Shown here piece after piece: positions 8,942 through 18,014 of a DNA stretch of 64,000 bases. Position numbers and translations under genes: made by a program. How positions within the stretch are numbered: the stretch's first letter is position 1; the number at the start of each line of letters is the position of its first letter. Under the pieces are notes generated by a model. That model made no database searches. It had not been told where the DNA came from and saw only the letters and a program-made list of their open reading frames with translations. The stretch is from Desulfothermus sp964427155 (GTDB lineage: Bacteria; Desulfobacterota; Desulfovibrionia; Desulfovibrionales; Desulfothermaceae): NCBI GenBank assembly GCA_964427155.1, contig CAYRSC010000005.1, positions 1-64,000 of the forward strand. The letters are read 5' to 3'.

Positions 8942-9529
8942 ATGGAGAGAATGCGAATATTTTTTGCTGGGGTAGGGGGACAGGGGACCCTTACAGCCAC
9001 CAACCTCCTGGCCCTTATATCCCTGGATAAGGGGATAGAGGTGACTGCAGGGGAGATACATGGAATGGCCCAGAGGGGAGGAATAGTGGAATCCACTCTC
9101 CTGCTTGGGGGGTATGCAAGCCCCAAGATAGAAAAAGGAGAGGCAGATGTGCTTCTTGGCTTTGAACCCCTTGAGGCCCTTCGGGCACTTCCCTATCTAA
9201 AAAAGGGTGGTTACATCATCTGGAACCTGGACCCCACCTATCCTGTTGGGGTATCAACTGGCATGGAGAAATACCCTTCTCTCTCCCACATCAGGGAAAG
9301 GATTGATAACTGCTCACCAGATAATTATTCCCTCCACTGCCTGGAGATAGCCAAGAGGGCAGGGGATGTTAGGTGTGCCAACATGGTCTTGCTGGGGGCC
9401 TTTTGTTCCCTTGATATATCTCCCCTTTCCATGGAGGACCTCTCCAGGGGGATTAAAAGATACCTGGGAGAAAAGATTCAGGGAGTAAATCTAAGGGCAA
9501 TAGAACTTGGCAGAGAGGCAATAAGATAG
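8942..9529 (+). CDS. iorB: indolepyruvate:ferredoxin oxidoreductase beta subunit (IorB)
   Basis: This 195 aa protein is a 2-oxoacid:acceptor oxidoreductase gamma-type domain. It begins with the typical FFAGVGGQGTLTATNLLA and contains EIHGMAQRGG and EADVLLGFEPLEALRALPYL, which are characteristic of IorB. It pairs with IorA immediately upstream in amino acid fermentation or aryl-acid CoA ester formation. An AAGGAG site lies 11 bases before the ATG, inside the iorA stop region. Confidence 0.93.
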   Translation: MERMRIFFAGVGGQGTLTATNLLALISLDKGIEVTAGEIHGMAQRGGIVESTLLLGGYASPKIEKGEADVLLGFEPLEALRALPYLKKGGYIIWNLDPTYPVGVSTGMEKYPSLSHIRERIDNCSPDNYSLHCLEIAKRAGDVRCANMVLLGAFCSLDISPLSMEDLSRGIKRYLGEKIQGVNLRAIELGREAIR

Positions 9530-9553
9530 AGGGATGCTCAGGAGGGAAAGGAT

Positions 9554-10075
9554 ATGCCAGTGTATGAATTTTATTGTCCCCACTGTCACATGATATTCAA
9601 TTTTCTCTCCAGGAAGATAAACACCCAGGACACACCTCGCTGTCCCCGATGTTCAAATAAGGATATGAGCAGAAAGGTCTCCATCTTCTCTGTTATCTCT
9701 CGTGCAAAAAGGGAAGAAAAGGGAGAAGAGGAAGACCCATTCTCCCGTCTCCTTTCCCAGATGGATGAATCCCGACTGGAAAAGGTCATTGCCTCCCTTT
9801 CCAGAGAGGCAGAAAAGATGGACGAAGAAGATCCCCGGGCTATGGCAGGACTGATAAAGAAATTGTTTGATTCCACAGGGATAAAACTTAGCGATGCCAT
9901 GGAGGAGGCCCTCAGGAGGATGGAAGCAGGAGAAGATATGGAGAAGATAGAGGAAGACATGGGAGAGGTGTTGGAGGACGAAGAGGCCATCTTTGACCTC
10001 AAGAAGAAACGCCTCTCTAGACTCCTTCCCCCCCGGGAAGATGAAACCCTTTATGAAATGGAAAAATATCTCTAA
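9554..10075 (+). CDS. FmdB-type zinc ribbon protein
   Basis: This 173 aa protein opens with MPVYEFYCPHC and a second CPRC pair, giving Cys8/Cys11 and Cys30/Cys33. This is the classic FmdB/CxxC_CxxC regulatory zinc ribbon. The remaining 130 residues are acidic and helical, rich in Glu and Asp (for example EDMEKIEEDMGEVLEDEEAI). No enzyme motif is visible. A long AGGAGGGAAAGG leader precedes the ATG. It lies between iorB and the ABC-class ATPase, and its role there is unknown. Confidence 0.75.
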   Translation: MPVYEFYCPHCHMIFNFLSRKINTQDTPRCPRCSNKDMSRKVSIFSVISRAKREEKGEEEDPFSRLLSQMDESRLEKVIASLSREAEKMDEEDPRAMAGLIKKLFDSTGIKLSDAMEEALRRMEAGEDMEKIEEDMGEVLEDEEAIFDLKKKRLSRLLPPREDETLYEMEKYL

Positions 10076-10090
10076 GGACAGATAAACACC

Positions 10091-11788
10091 ATGAACACAG
10101 AGAAGTTACAACGTATATTGTCCCGTATAGACGGCAGAGGCTATAAGGCATATAAGGACCTTCAGGGAAGTTATAAGATAGGGATATTCACCCTCCATAT
10201 AGACCATGTACAGAGCGATCCCTTTGCCCCTCCCAGCAGAATGAGGATAACCCTTTCCCAGGAAAGGGCAGGGTTTCCCTCTCGCCTGTTTAATTCTCCT
10301 CCCAGGAAAAGGGCACTGGAGGACTATCTCACCAGGGCCTTTTACAAAGAGTGTATAAAGGTTGCCAAGAGAAAGGGGACAGGCTCCAGTGGAATAATCT
10401 CCATTGACGTGGGGGGACAGGAGATACTGGAGAGGACCTCAGCAAAGGTAGATGAGAGAGAGGTGGAGATCCGCTTTGTGGTGGGCCTACCAGCGGCAGG
10501 GAGGAGGATCCTCAGTAGAGAGGCTGAAACCATCCTGATTCATATCCTCCCGGAGATGGTGTCACGCTCCCTCCTCTATAGGAATCTCCCTCAGGGAGAA
10601 CTTGAAAGATTCGTATATCTATGTGAAGACCAGGAATATTTAAGGGCCAAACTCAAAGAAAAAGCTCTGGTGGCATTTGTGGCAAATGGATCTATCCTCC
10701 CCAGGGAGAGCGGTATAAGTGATAGACCTCTCACAGGGAAGGGAGTAAAAAGATTCTCTTCCCCCCCAGAGCTAGAGGTGGAGTTTGATCTCCCAAACAA
10801 TGGAAAAATCAGGGGAATGGGTATTCCACAGGGGATCACCCTTATAGTGGGAGGGGGATATCACGGCAAATCCACTCTCCTTAAGGCCATAGAGAGGGGG
10901 GTGTATAATCACATCCCCTCAGATGGACGAGAATTTGTGATAACCGTGGAAGATGCGGTAAAGATAAGGGCAGAGGATGGAAGGTTTGTAACCCATGTGG
11001 ATATATCGCCTTTTATCTCCAATCTACCTGGAGGGGTGGATACCACCAATTTCTCTACCCAAAATGCAAGTGGTAGCACCTCTCAGGCGGCAAATATAAT
11101 GGAGGCCCTGGAGAGTGGCACCTCCCTTCTCCTAATGGATGAAGACACCTGTGCCACGAATTTCATGATAAGGGACGGGAGAATGCAAAAACTGGTATCC
11201 AAAGAATGTGAGCCCATTACTCCTTTTATAGACAGGATAAAGGACCTCTATGAAAAACACAGGGTATCCACTATATTGGTGTTGGGAGGCTCAGGAGACT
11301 ATTTTGAAGTGGCAAATAGGGTACTCATGCTAAGGGAATATGAGGTCCATGATGTAACAGAGAGGGCAAAGGAGATTGCAAAGGAACTCACAAACTACAG
11401 GGAGACAGAAAACACTACCCCATTTGAAGGCATAAAGAGGAGATATATCTCACCTTCCTCTTTTTCTCTGGGACCAAGAGATAAGATAAAGGCAAAGGGA
11501 CTCCACAATATAATTGTGGGCAGAAGCAATATTGATCTCAGTTTTGTGGAACAGATAGTGGACTCCAGTCAGACAAATGCCATTGCCTTTATCATCCAGT
11601 TTCTCACCAAAAACCTAAACACCAGGACAACCCTGGATAAGGCCATAGACAATGTCCTGAACCTTATCAGGACAAAGGGACTGGAGGCCATCTCCCCCCA
11701 TAGGGGACACCCTGGCGCCCTGGCACTTCCCCGTAAATACGAGATATTGGCCGCCCTGAGCAGATATAGGGGGATAAAACTCGCTTAA
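10091..11788 (+). CDS. ABC-class ATPase of the COG3044 family
   Basis: This 565 aa protein matches the predicted ABC-class ATPase family (COG3044, PF09818), whose function is unknown. It has a long N-terminal domain, a Walker A variant GGGYHGKST (254-262), a TTNFSTQNASGSTSQAANIMEALE signature-like stretch and the Walker B region SLLLMDEDTCATNFMIRD. These are followed by LVLGGSGDYFEVANRVLML. The C-terminal part (GRSNIDLSFVEQIVD...) is also family-typical. No membrane partner or substrate-binding gene is nearby, so it is unlikely to be a transporter. It is the last gene of the run that starts at 6422. Confidence 0.8.
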   Translation: MNTEKLQRILSRIDGRGYKAYKDLQGSYKIGIFTLHIDHVQSDPFAPPSRMRITLSQERAGFPSRLFNSPPRKRALEDYLTRAFYKECIKVAKRKGTGSSGIISIDVGGQEILERTSAKVDEREVEIRFVVGLPAAGRRILSREAETILIHILPEMVSRSLLYRNLPQGELERFVYLCEDQEYLRAKLKEKALVAFVANGSILPRESGISDRPLTGKGVKRFSSPPELEVEFDLPNNGKIRGMGIPQGITLIVGGGYHGKSTLLKAIERGVYNHIPSDGREFVITVEDAVKIRAEDGRFVTHVDISPFISNLPGGVDTTNFSTQNASGSTSQAANIMEALESGTSLLLMDEDTCATNFMIRDGRMQKLVSKECEPITPFIDRIKDLYEKHRVSTILVLGGSGDYFEVANRVLMLREYEVHDVTERAKEIAKELTNYRETENTTPFEGIKRRYISPSSFSLGPRDKIKAKGLHNIIVGRSNIDLSFVEQIVDSSQTNAIAFIIQFLTKNLNTRTTLDKAIDNVLNLIRTKGLEAISPHRGHPGALALPRKYEILAALSRYRGIKLA

Positions 11789-12043
11789 GCCTTTTCAAAT
11801 TGAAACGCATGCCTTATAATAAGATTCAATACGTTGTTTTTCTTTTCTATTTTTTCAGAGACAAGATGAAAAGACAAAAATCAGGGATAAAATACCCCCT
11901 CAGGGGGGCCTCTTCTGGTCAACTTCTTTAAATAACCCTGGAAACCTTTTTTCATTTTGAAACTTTACCTCCTTCTTTCCCCTAAAATAATCATTAATTA
12001 CAATAAATTATATTTTGGAACAATATATGCTTAAAGGGGCAAC
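11789..12043. other. intergenic region before the Usp/TauE cassette
   Basis: AT-rich spacer of 255 bases. A C5-TCA-G5 inverted repeat at 11895-11907 could end the upstream run, but it lacks a T-tract on the plus side. The last 45 bases are very AT-rich and probably hold the cassette promoter. I cannot single out reliable -35 and -10 boxes. AAAGGGG just before the next ATG is the ribosome-binding site. Confidence 0.4.
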
Positions 12044-12484
12044 ATGAGGAACATATTGATCCCCATCTTTCCCAATCCTGATAACTTATGGCTTGTGATG
12101 CATGGGACCCAGTTAGCAGAGAGGATTGGGGGGAAGGTCTATGTACTTGAGATAAAATCCCCCAGGGATAGTGGGGGAAGGGAGATATCAGGGGATATGG
12201 TCAGTGAAGGATGTGGTTTTAAACATGAAAAAAAACAAAAGGAGGTGAAAAGTGAGTATTATTGTGTGAGGGGAAACTTTTTTCAGGAATGCCTCAAGAT
12301 AATTGAGGAAAAGAAGATAGATTGTGTTGTTCTCACCATCCCACGGGATGAGGAGAACATAAGGCAAGTGGTTAAGCTGGTGAGACATCTTAAGGCCAGG
12401 GGAATATGCAGGGTTGAACTGGTCAAAAAACTAAAAAAGGACGGTGGATATGTTTCACATGTACTTACCCATAGCGGGAAATAG
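12044..12484 (+). CDS. universal stress protein-like single domain
   Basis: This 146 aa protein has the Usp start pattern MRNILIPIFPN, a middle helix and IIEEKKIDCVVLTIP. The ATP-binding glycine motif of nucleotide-binding Usp proteins is not evident, so it may be a non-ATP-binding variant. An AAAGGGG site lies 4 bases before the ATG. Its 3' end overlaps the start of the TauE/SafE gene by about 35 bases, which points to translational coupling. It is first in a seven-gene plus-strand cassette. Confidence 0.65.
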   Translation: MRNILIPIFPNPDNLWLVMHGTQLAERIGGKVYVLEIKSPRDSGGREISGDMVSEGCGFKHEKKQKEVKSEYYCVRGNFFQECLKIIEEKKIDCVVLTIPRDEENIRQVVKLVRHLKARGICRVELVKKLKKDGGYVSHVLTHSGK

Positions 12485-13388
12485 CGTTAACATCCTTCTC
12501 ATATTGGGACTTGGTGGAATGGTGGGCCTCCTCTCAGGAATATTTGGTGTGGGGGGAGGATTTTTGATGACCCCACTCCTTATAATGTTTGGAATACCAC
12601 CCACAGTGGCGGCGGCCTCAGATTCCAATCAGATAGTAGGGGCATCCACCTCAGGGACAGTGGCCCATTATCGTCTGGGAAACGTGGATGTAAAGATGGG
12701 TATCCTCCTGTTGATTGGGGGAGTCATTGGAGGAGATATTGGTGTCCATATAATAAAGGTCCTCAGGGCCCTGGGAAACGCAGACTTTCTCATAAACATT
12801 ACCTATGTAATTATGCTTGGCTTTGTGGGCTCTTATATGTTTGTGGAAAGCCTGCAGAGCCTTAAAAAATCCAAGGCACCTGAAGAGACCCAGGAGATTG
12901 CCTCCACCCCTCCCAAGGAATCCATCTATGTAAGGTTCATGAAGTCCCTTCCATTTCAAATGCACTTTGAGAAGTCAGGGGTGACCATGTCCGCATTCAT
13001 GCCATTGGGATTGGGGGTATTTGTAGGGATACTTGCAGCCATCATGGGGGTGGGAGGAGGATTTATCATGGTCCCTGTCATGGTGTATCTCCTTAGGATG
13101 CCCATGCACGTGGTGGTTGGAACAAGTCTCTTTCAAATCCTCTTCACCTGTATCAATGTAACCATTATGCAATCCTATTCTAACCATACTGTGGATTTTG
13201 TCCTTGCCCTTCTTTTGCTCTTGGGCTCCACAGTAGGGGCACAGTTTGGAACCAGAATAAGCAAGAAACTAAAAGGAGACCAGCTAAAGATAATACTGGC
13301 CACCATTGTACTTCTGGTGATGGTGAAGATGCTTGTAAGCCTGCTCTCAAAACCAGCCCTTATGTTAACCTATGCAGGAGGTCATTAA
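12450..13388 (+). CDS. TauE/SafE-family anion exporter
   Basis: This polytopic membrane protein of about 312 aa belongs to the TauE/SafE (DUF81) family, whose characterised members export sulfite or related organosulfur anions. The two inverted halves each carry the family glycine motif: GVGGGFLMTPLL near the N-terminus and MGVGGGFIMVPVMVY in the second half. I chose the ATG at 12450 because AAGGA sits 8 bases upstream; a GTG at 12444 is the alternative. It overlaps the upstream Usp gene in another frame and ends 2 bases before the next gene. The sulfite substrate is an inference from the family. Confidence 0.85.
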   Translation: MFHMYLPIAGNSVNILLILGLGGMVGLLSGIFGVGGGFLMTPLLIMFGIPPTVAAASDSNQIVGASTSGTVAHYRLGNVDVKMGILLLIGGVIGGDIGVHIIKVLRALGNADFLINITYVIMLGFVGSYMFVESLQSLKKSKAPEETQEIASTPPKESIYVRFMKSLPFQMHFEKSGVTMSAFMPLGLGVFVGILAAIMGVGGGFIMVPVMVYLLRMPMHVVVGTSLFQILFTCINVTIMQSYSNHTVDFVLALLLLLGSTVGAQFGTRISKKLKGDQLKIILATIVLLVMVKMLVSLLSKPALMLTYAGGH

Positions 13389-13390
13389 TC

Positions 13391-14146
13391 ATGAAACATG
13401 TAAAAACCCTTATCTTTGCGCTAATGATTCTCATGTGTTTTCCCCTAGGGGCAATAGCATTTACCCATGTACCCAAGACAATCTATATTGGCACTACCTA
13501 TAATGGAGCAAAGATGCATATCTCTGGTGAGATAGGTAGCAATGAAGATGCAGTTGTACAGATACTAGGGAGTGATCAGGAGGCACACTTTAAGTTAAAG
13601 GGAAAGGTATGGGGTATATTCTGGATGACTGTAGCCCATCTTACCTTTAAACATTCCCCCTCTGTATATATGCTATATCTACCCCATCATCTTGCAACCC
13701 TGGGAGAATCCCAACTTGAAAAATGGGGTTTTGGATATCCTGTAATATATTCCAGAATAACCATAGAACCCCCACCTAAAAACAAACAACAGATATTTGA
13801 AGACTTCTTAAAACTAAAGCAAAAGGATAAGCTATACAAGATAGAAGACAATGGAATCACTTATACCATGCGGGGAGACAAAAAGGTATTTGATGCCGTT
13901 GTCAACCTACCCCCCAAGATACCACCGGGACGGTATGAGATAAAGGTCTATCGAATAGGTCCAGACAAACACATAAGGGGGGTAGAGACTGACTATTTTG
14001 AAATAAAGCTAAAGGGCTTCCCTCTCTTTATCTCTCAAATGGCCTTCAATCACAGTCTATTGTATGGGATCCTGGCAGTTATAATAGCAGTAATGGCAGG
14101 CTTCCTCATGGGATTCCTCTTCAAGGACAAGGGAGGGGCCCATTGA
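13391..14146 (+). CDS. Alph_Pro_TM (TIGR02186) membrane protein
   Basis: This 251 aa protein has a signal peptide (MKHVKTLIFALMILMCFPLGAIA), an extracytoplasmic beta-rich domain (about 25-215) and a C-terminal membrane helix (about 221-244) followed by a short basic tail. It fits PF09608/TIGR02186, a family of unknown function. As I recall, it commonly sits directly after a TauE/SafE exporter gene, as it does here. An accessory role for the exporter is inferred from this adjacency. An AGGAGGT site in the end of the upstream gene precedes the ATG. Confidence 0.8.
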   Translation: MKHVKTLIFALMILMCFPLGAIAFTHVPKTIYIGTTYNGAKMHISGEIGSNEDAVVQILGSDQEAHFKLKGKVWGIFWMTVAHLTFKHSPSVYMLYLPHHLATLGESQLEKWGFGYPVIYSRITIEPPPKNKQQIFEDFLKLKQKDKLYKIEDNGITYTMRGDKKVFDAVVNLPPKIPPGRYEIKVYRIGPDKHIRGVETDYFEIKLKGFPLFISQMAFNHSLLYGILAVIIAVMAGFLMGFLFKDKGGAH

Positions 14147-14161
14147 TAGGAGAGAACTCTA

Positions 14162-16729
14162 GTGATTAAGGGAATAAAGGGGTTCCTGGAAGGTTTTTTT
14201 TCTCTATTTAAAAAACAAGAGTTTCCCTCCTTCCGGGAACTCTTTGACCACTTTCAGAGACTTATTGAAGAAAACAATCGGGCCCTGGAACTCATGGCCA
14301 GTCTCGGGGAAAAACTCAGTGGAGAATTTATATTTGATTCCCGATTCATAGAGCAAACTACCCTTTCTCTGGCAGATAGTGTATATAAAATGATATACCA
14401 CTTAGATGCCATGACACCAGGGAAGTATAGAAAACTCTTTTCTGTATATACTTCCTTAAGGAAACAGATAGAGGAGGAGCTCAAAGGCAACGTTGTAATA
14501 CCTGAGGGAAAATTTGTCCTCCCTTATTCTAAGATAGATGATGAGTTAGAGGACGCAGTGGGGGGGAAAAACGCCCATCTGGGGATTGCAAAAAACATCC
14601 TCTCCCTTGAGATACCAGAAGGCTTTGCAATAACCACCAGGGGCTTTCAGGTGGTCATTAGAGAATCTGACAGGTGGGGTAAAATTCAACACCTCCTCTC
14701 CAGGTGGGAAGGGGGAGAGATCTCCTCTCATGAGGTCTCAGAACGCATACAATCCATTATATTATCCTCTAACATCCCCTGGGAGCTAAAGGAAGAAGTG
14801 AAAAAAGAAATAGAAAGGATAAGGCACACACAAACCCTCTCCTCTCCCCTCTATTTTGCTGTAAGAAGCAGCTGCATAGGGGAGGACAGTGAGCATAGTT
14901 TTGCTGGCATATACAAAAGCATTCTGGGAGTAGGGGAAGATAAGATCATTGAAGGATACAAAGAGGTCCTGGCGAGTACATATTCTGAAAGGGCACTTGA
15001 ATACAGAAGGCTCAAAGGGATATCTGAATGGGAAGTGGCAATGGCAGTGGGATGTCAGTGTATGATAGATGCAAAGGTTTCAGGAGTAGTATATACCCTG
15101 GATCCCTTTCATCCAGAAAAGGACAGATTGGTAGTGGCGGCTACGTATGGGTTGGGAGAAAAATTGGTGGGGGGGAGACTAGAAGGGGATAAATTTTTTA
15201 TTAACCGGGGAGAGACCCCTGAGCCTTCTGGCATGGAAATAGTGAGAAAGGAAAAAAAATTGATCTTTGACCCCACCTCAAGGGGCCTAGTGGAAAAAGA
15301 GGTGGAAAAATCCCTGAGGGATAGACCCTGCCTCAAGATGGATGAAATCCTCTCTGTGGTAAGGGCATCCCTCTCTCTGGAGAGATATTTCAAGCACCCT
15401 CAGGATGTAGAATTTGCCATTGATAATAAAGAAAGACTCATAATCCTCCAGACGAGGCCACTTTCCATAGACAAAAAAAAGGCACAAATGGTATGTGACC
15501 TGGATGCCATAAGGGAGAGATTTAAGGTCATCTTTCAGGGAAAGGGGGATGTGGTCCAGGAAGGGGTTGCCATGGGAGAGGTGTATGTGGTGAGGGAAGA
15601 TGAAGACCTAAATAGGGTGCCAGAAGGATGTATTCTGGTGAGCACATTTTCTTCCCCCTCCATAGCCAGGGTGATCAAAAGGATAACTGGTATAATTACA
15701 GACCTGGGCTCTCCAATAGGGCACCTGGCCACCCTTGCAAGGGAATTTAGGATCCCCATGCTTATAAACACCAAGGTGGCCACCGCTACCCTCAAAAATG
15801 GACAAAAAATAACCCTAAATGCCACAGAAAATGCTATTTATGATGGATATCTAAGGGAACTGTGTTATTATGAATTTACAGAAGAAAAATTTGAAGAAAC
15901 CCGGGAATATAGACTCCTTAAAAGGATTTACAAAAAAATATCCCCTCTTAATCTGGTGGATCCCACATCCCGGGACTTTGTGCCAGAAAACTGCAAAAGC
16001 CTCCACGATATCATAAGATTTATCCACGAGAAGGCAGTAGTGGAACTCATAGATCCTTCAAATTATAGGGAGATAAAAAAAGGTAATGGGGCCCTGAGGA
16101 TTAAACTCCCTGTCCCCCTAGAGATGAAGGTAATAGAGCTTGACAGGACAAGGGGAGAGGAGGAGAAGGAGATAGAGATGGAAGAGGTCTCTTCCATGCC
16201 CCTCCGTTCCTTTTTAGAGGGACTTACCAATCCCAGTGCCTGGAGCAACACAGCCCTTCCTCTGGATATGAAGAGCCTTGTCTCCAGCATGGGAAAGACC
16301 TTCAGGCTTGAAAATACAGACCCCCGATTTGTGGGAGGAAACCTAGCAGTAGTCTCTAAAGATTATGCCAACATAAGCCTGAGGATGGGCTATCACTTCT
16401 GTATGGTGGACACACTTGCCTCTTCAAATGTTATTGACAATTATATCTATTTCAGATTTTTTGGAGGGATGTCTGATGATGTGAGGCGAGAGCGGAGGGC
16501 AAAATTAATAAGCAGGCTACTTACAGAACAGGACTTCCTTACTGAACTAAAGGGCGATCTGGTGATTGGAAGACTAAAAGGTATTCCCCGGGAAGAGACC
16601 CTTGAAAAGATATTTGTATTGGGGCTGGTTGTAGCCTATACCAGACAACTGGATGTAAAGATGAAAGAGGAAGGGCTCATGAGATATTATCTTAAAGAAT
16701 TTCATAAGATATTATTGGAGAGCCAATAA
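14162..16729 (+). CDS. PEP-synthase/dikinase-like protein without a PEP barrel
   Basis: This 855 aa protein has a helical N-terminal region (1-120) and a pyruvate phosphate dikinase-type ATP-binding domain (about 125-440). The latter shows VRSSCIGEDSEHSFAG, SGVVYTLDPF and DVEFAIDNKERLIILQTRP. A swivelling phosphohistidine domain follows (about 455-560), with the catalytic His521 in SPIGHLATLAREF. After that, about 290 residues show no resemblance to the PEP/pyruvate TIM barrel (I see none of its usual motifs). The order recalls rifampin phosphotransferase, where ATP and phosphohistidine domains serve another acceptor. The start is GTG, supported by AGGAG 8 bases upstream. It sits between the TauE/Alph_Pro_TM pair and a response regulator. 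Acceptor unknown. Confidence 0.75.
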   Translation: MIKGIKGFLEGFFSLFKKQEFPSFRELFDHFQRLIEENNRALELMASLGEKLSGEFIFDSRFIEQTTLSLADSVYKMIYHLDAMTPGKYRKLFSVYTSLRKQIEEELKGNVVIPEGKFVLPYSKIDDELEDAVGGKNAHLGIAKNILSLEIPEGFAITTRGFQVVIRESDRWGKIQHLLSRWEGGEISSHEVSERIQSIILSSNIPWELKEEVKKEIERIRHTQTLSSPLYFAVRSSCIGEDSEHSFAGIYKSILGVGEDKIIEGYKEVLASTYSERALEYRRLKGISEWEVAMAVGCQCMIDAKVSGVVYTLDPFHPEKDRLVVAATYGLGEKLVGGRLEGDKFFINRGETPEPSGMEIVRKEKKLIFDPTSRGLVEKEVEKSLRDRPCLKMDEILSVVRASLSLERYFKHPQDVEFAIDNKERLIILQTRPLSIDKKKAQMVCDLDAIRERFKVIFQGKGDVVQEGVAMGEVYVVREDEDLNRVPEGCILVSTFSSPSIARVIKRITGIITDLGSPIGHLATLAREFRIPMLINTKVATATLKNGQKITLNATENAIYDGYLRELCYYEFTEEKFEETREYRLLKRIYKKISPLNLVDPTSRDFVPENCKSLHDIIRFIHEKAVVELIDPSNYREIKKGNGALRIKLPVPLEMKVIELDRTRGEEEKEIEMEEVSSMPLRSFLEGLTNPSAWSNTALPLDMKSLVSSMGKTFRLENTDPRFVGGNLAVVSKDYANISLRMGYHFCMVDTLASSNVIDNYIYFRFFGGMSDDVRRERRAKLISRLLTEQDFLTELKGDLVIGRLKGIPREETLEKIFVLGLVVAYTRQLDVKMKEEGLMRYYLKEFHKILLESQ

Positions 16730-16756
16730 CCTGCATAAATTTTATAGGAGGGGTAA

Positions 16757-17155
16757 ATGAAGGAAAAAAAGATTTCCATTCTAATCCTGGATGATGAACC
16801 AATTGTCACCAAAAGACTAAAACCTGCCCTGGAAAAAAAAGGCTACAGGGTGGAGACCTTTACCAGGAGCATAGACGCCCTTACCAGCTTTAGAAACAAC
16901 CCCTTTGACATAGTAATCACTGATCTCAAGATGGAAGGCATAGATGGAATGGAGTTTCTCACAGAAGTAAAAGAGCTAAAACCTGAAACAGAAGTAATAG
17001 TAATAACAGGGTTCGCCACCATGGACACGGCCAAGGAGTCATTTCAAAAGGGAGTATTGGACTTTCTGGCAAAACCCTTCAGACTCAGCGAGATATACGA
17101 GGCAGTTGAGAAGGCCCAGAAGAGGATCCTTGAGAGAAGGGGAAAAACCTCATAA
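16757..17155 (+). CDS. single-domain response regulator
   Basis: This 132 aa CheY-like receiver domain has the acidic pair Asp12/Asp13, the phosphorylation site Asp56 (ITDLKM), Thr84 and Lys106 (AKPF). There is no output domain. Its FATMDTAKESFQKGVLDFLAKPF stretch resembles the receivers of NtrC-type regulators. No histidine kinase is adjacent, so it probably takes phosphate from a kinase elsewhere or acts inside the cassette. An AGGAGGGG site lies just before the ATG. Confidence 0.88.
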   Translation: MKEKKISILILDDEPIVTKRLKPALEKKGYRVETFTRSIDALTSFRNNPFDIVITDLKMEGIDGMEFLTEVKELKPETEVIVITGFATMDTAKESFQKGVLDFLAKPFRLSEIYEAVEKAQKRILERRGKTS

Positions 17156-17182
17156 CAAACAAAAAAAACAAGGGGATACCTT

Positions 17183-17983
17183 ATGAATGTTTTGCTCTCC
17201 ATAGAAAACAATCTGGCATCCAGCATTGCCCTACGCTATCTATGCAGACAGTCTCAAAAGATTCCCATGTTTATCCAGCCCTTACACATTGAAGAACCCT
17301 CCCAGAGGCACTACCCTTTTGGGGCAGGATGGGTAAGAAAGACCTGGGAGAAGACCTTGGTAGATGCCACAAAAAATGAGATTGATCTCTTCATCCAGGC
17401 AGAGGCAGAGAATTGTAGGGGGTTGGCCAGGGTAAAGATCTCTGTGGGAGAGAAGGAAAAGGAGGTGCTAAAGGAGCTGGAGGGCGGATTTTACGACATA
17501 TTTGCCATGGGGCTACTCTCCTCCTTTGACTCCTCTGCCTTTTATGAGATGTTGAGGGGACCCTTTCTCAAAAAGCTCACATGTCCCCTTCTCCTGGTAA
17601 AAAATCTCACCCCCTTTGAAAATATCCTCCTCCTTATGGATAAAGAGATAAATATTGAGAGGCTTATCCCCTTCTATTTAAAGCTCTATTCCAATGTGCC
17701 AATAGGGGTATCCTTGGTCCTTTACACCTCTAATGACAAAGATACAGTAGATGTTATTGAAGATTCAGATGCAACACCCCTCAAAGAGGCCCTCTCCCTC
17801 CTCACCTCTGCAGGGATAAGGGTGGAAAGACATGAGGAGGTCCTGGGAAGGGCAGATAAGGTGGCCCAGACACTCAAGGGAAGTGGATTGGTGGTCTCCA
17901 TGTTCAACAAAAAGGGGAGAAAGAGGCCCTTAACTGATGTACTTGCCTCTACACCTGCACCAGTTCTTATATTCTGGGAATAA
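17183..17983 (+). CDS. tandem universal stress protein
   Basis: This 266 aa protein is best read as two Usp folds in tandem. The first runs to about LTCPLLLVKN and the second from FENILLLMDKEI to PAPVLIFWE; both endings are the terminal strand typical of Usp. The ATP-binding glycine motif is degenerate in both halves. An AAGGGGA site precedes the ATG. The gene follows the receiver-domain gene by 27 bp and precedes another tandem Usp gene by 31 bp. Confidence 0.7.
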   Translation: MNVLLSIENNLASSIALRYLCRQSQKIPMFIQPLHIEEPSQRHYPFGAGWVRKTWEKTLVDATKNEIDLFIQAEAENCRGLARVKISVGEKEKEVLKELEGGFYDIFAMGLLSSFDSSAFYEMLRGPFLKKLTCPLLLVKNLTPFENILLLMDKEINIERLIPFYLKLYSNVPIGVSLVLYTSNDKDTVDVIEDSDATPLKEALSLLTSAGIRVERHEEVLGRADKVAQTLKGSGLVVSMFNKKGRKRPLTDVLASTPAPVLIFWE

Positions 17984-18014
17984 AAGTCAAAAAAACTTAA
18001 GATAAGGGGGTAGT

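Noticed and set aside
12017..12030. GG-N10-GC pattern upstream of the first Usp gene that could be a sigma-54 promoter
   Set aside because: The implied transcription start falls at about 12042, after the AAAGGGG ribosome-binding site and just 2 bases before the ATG, which would leave the message without that site.
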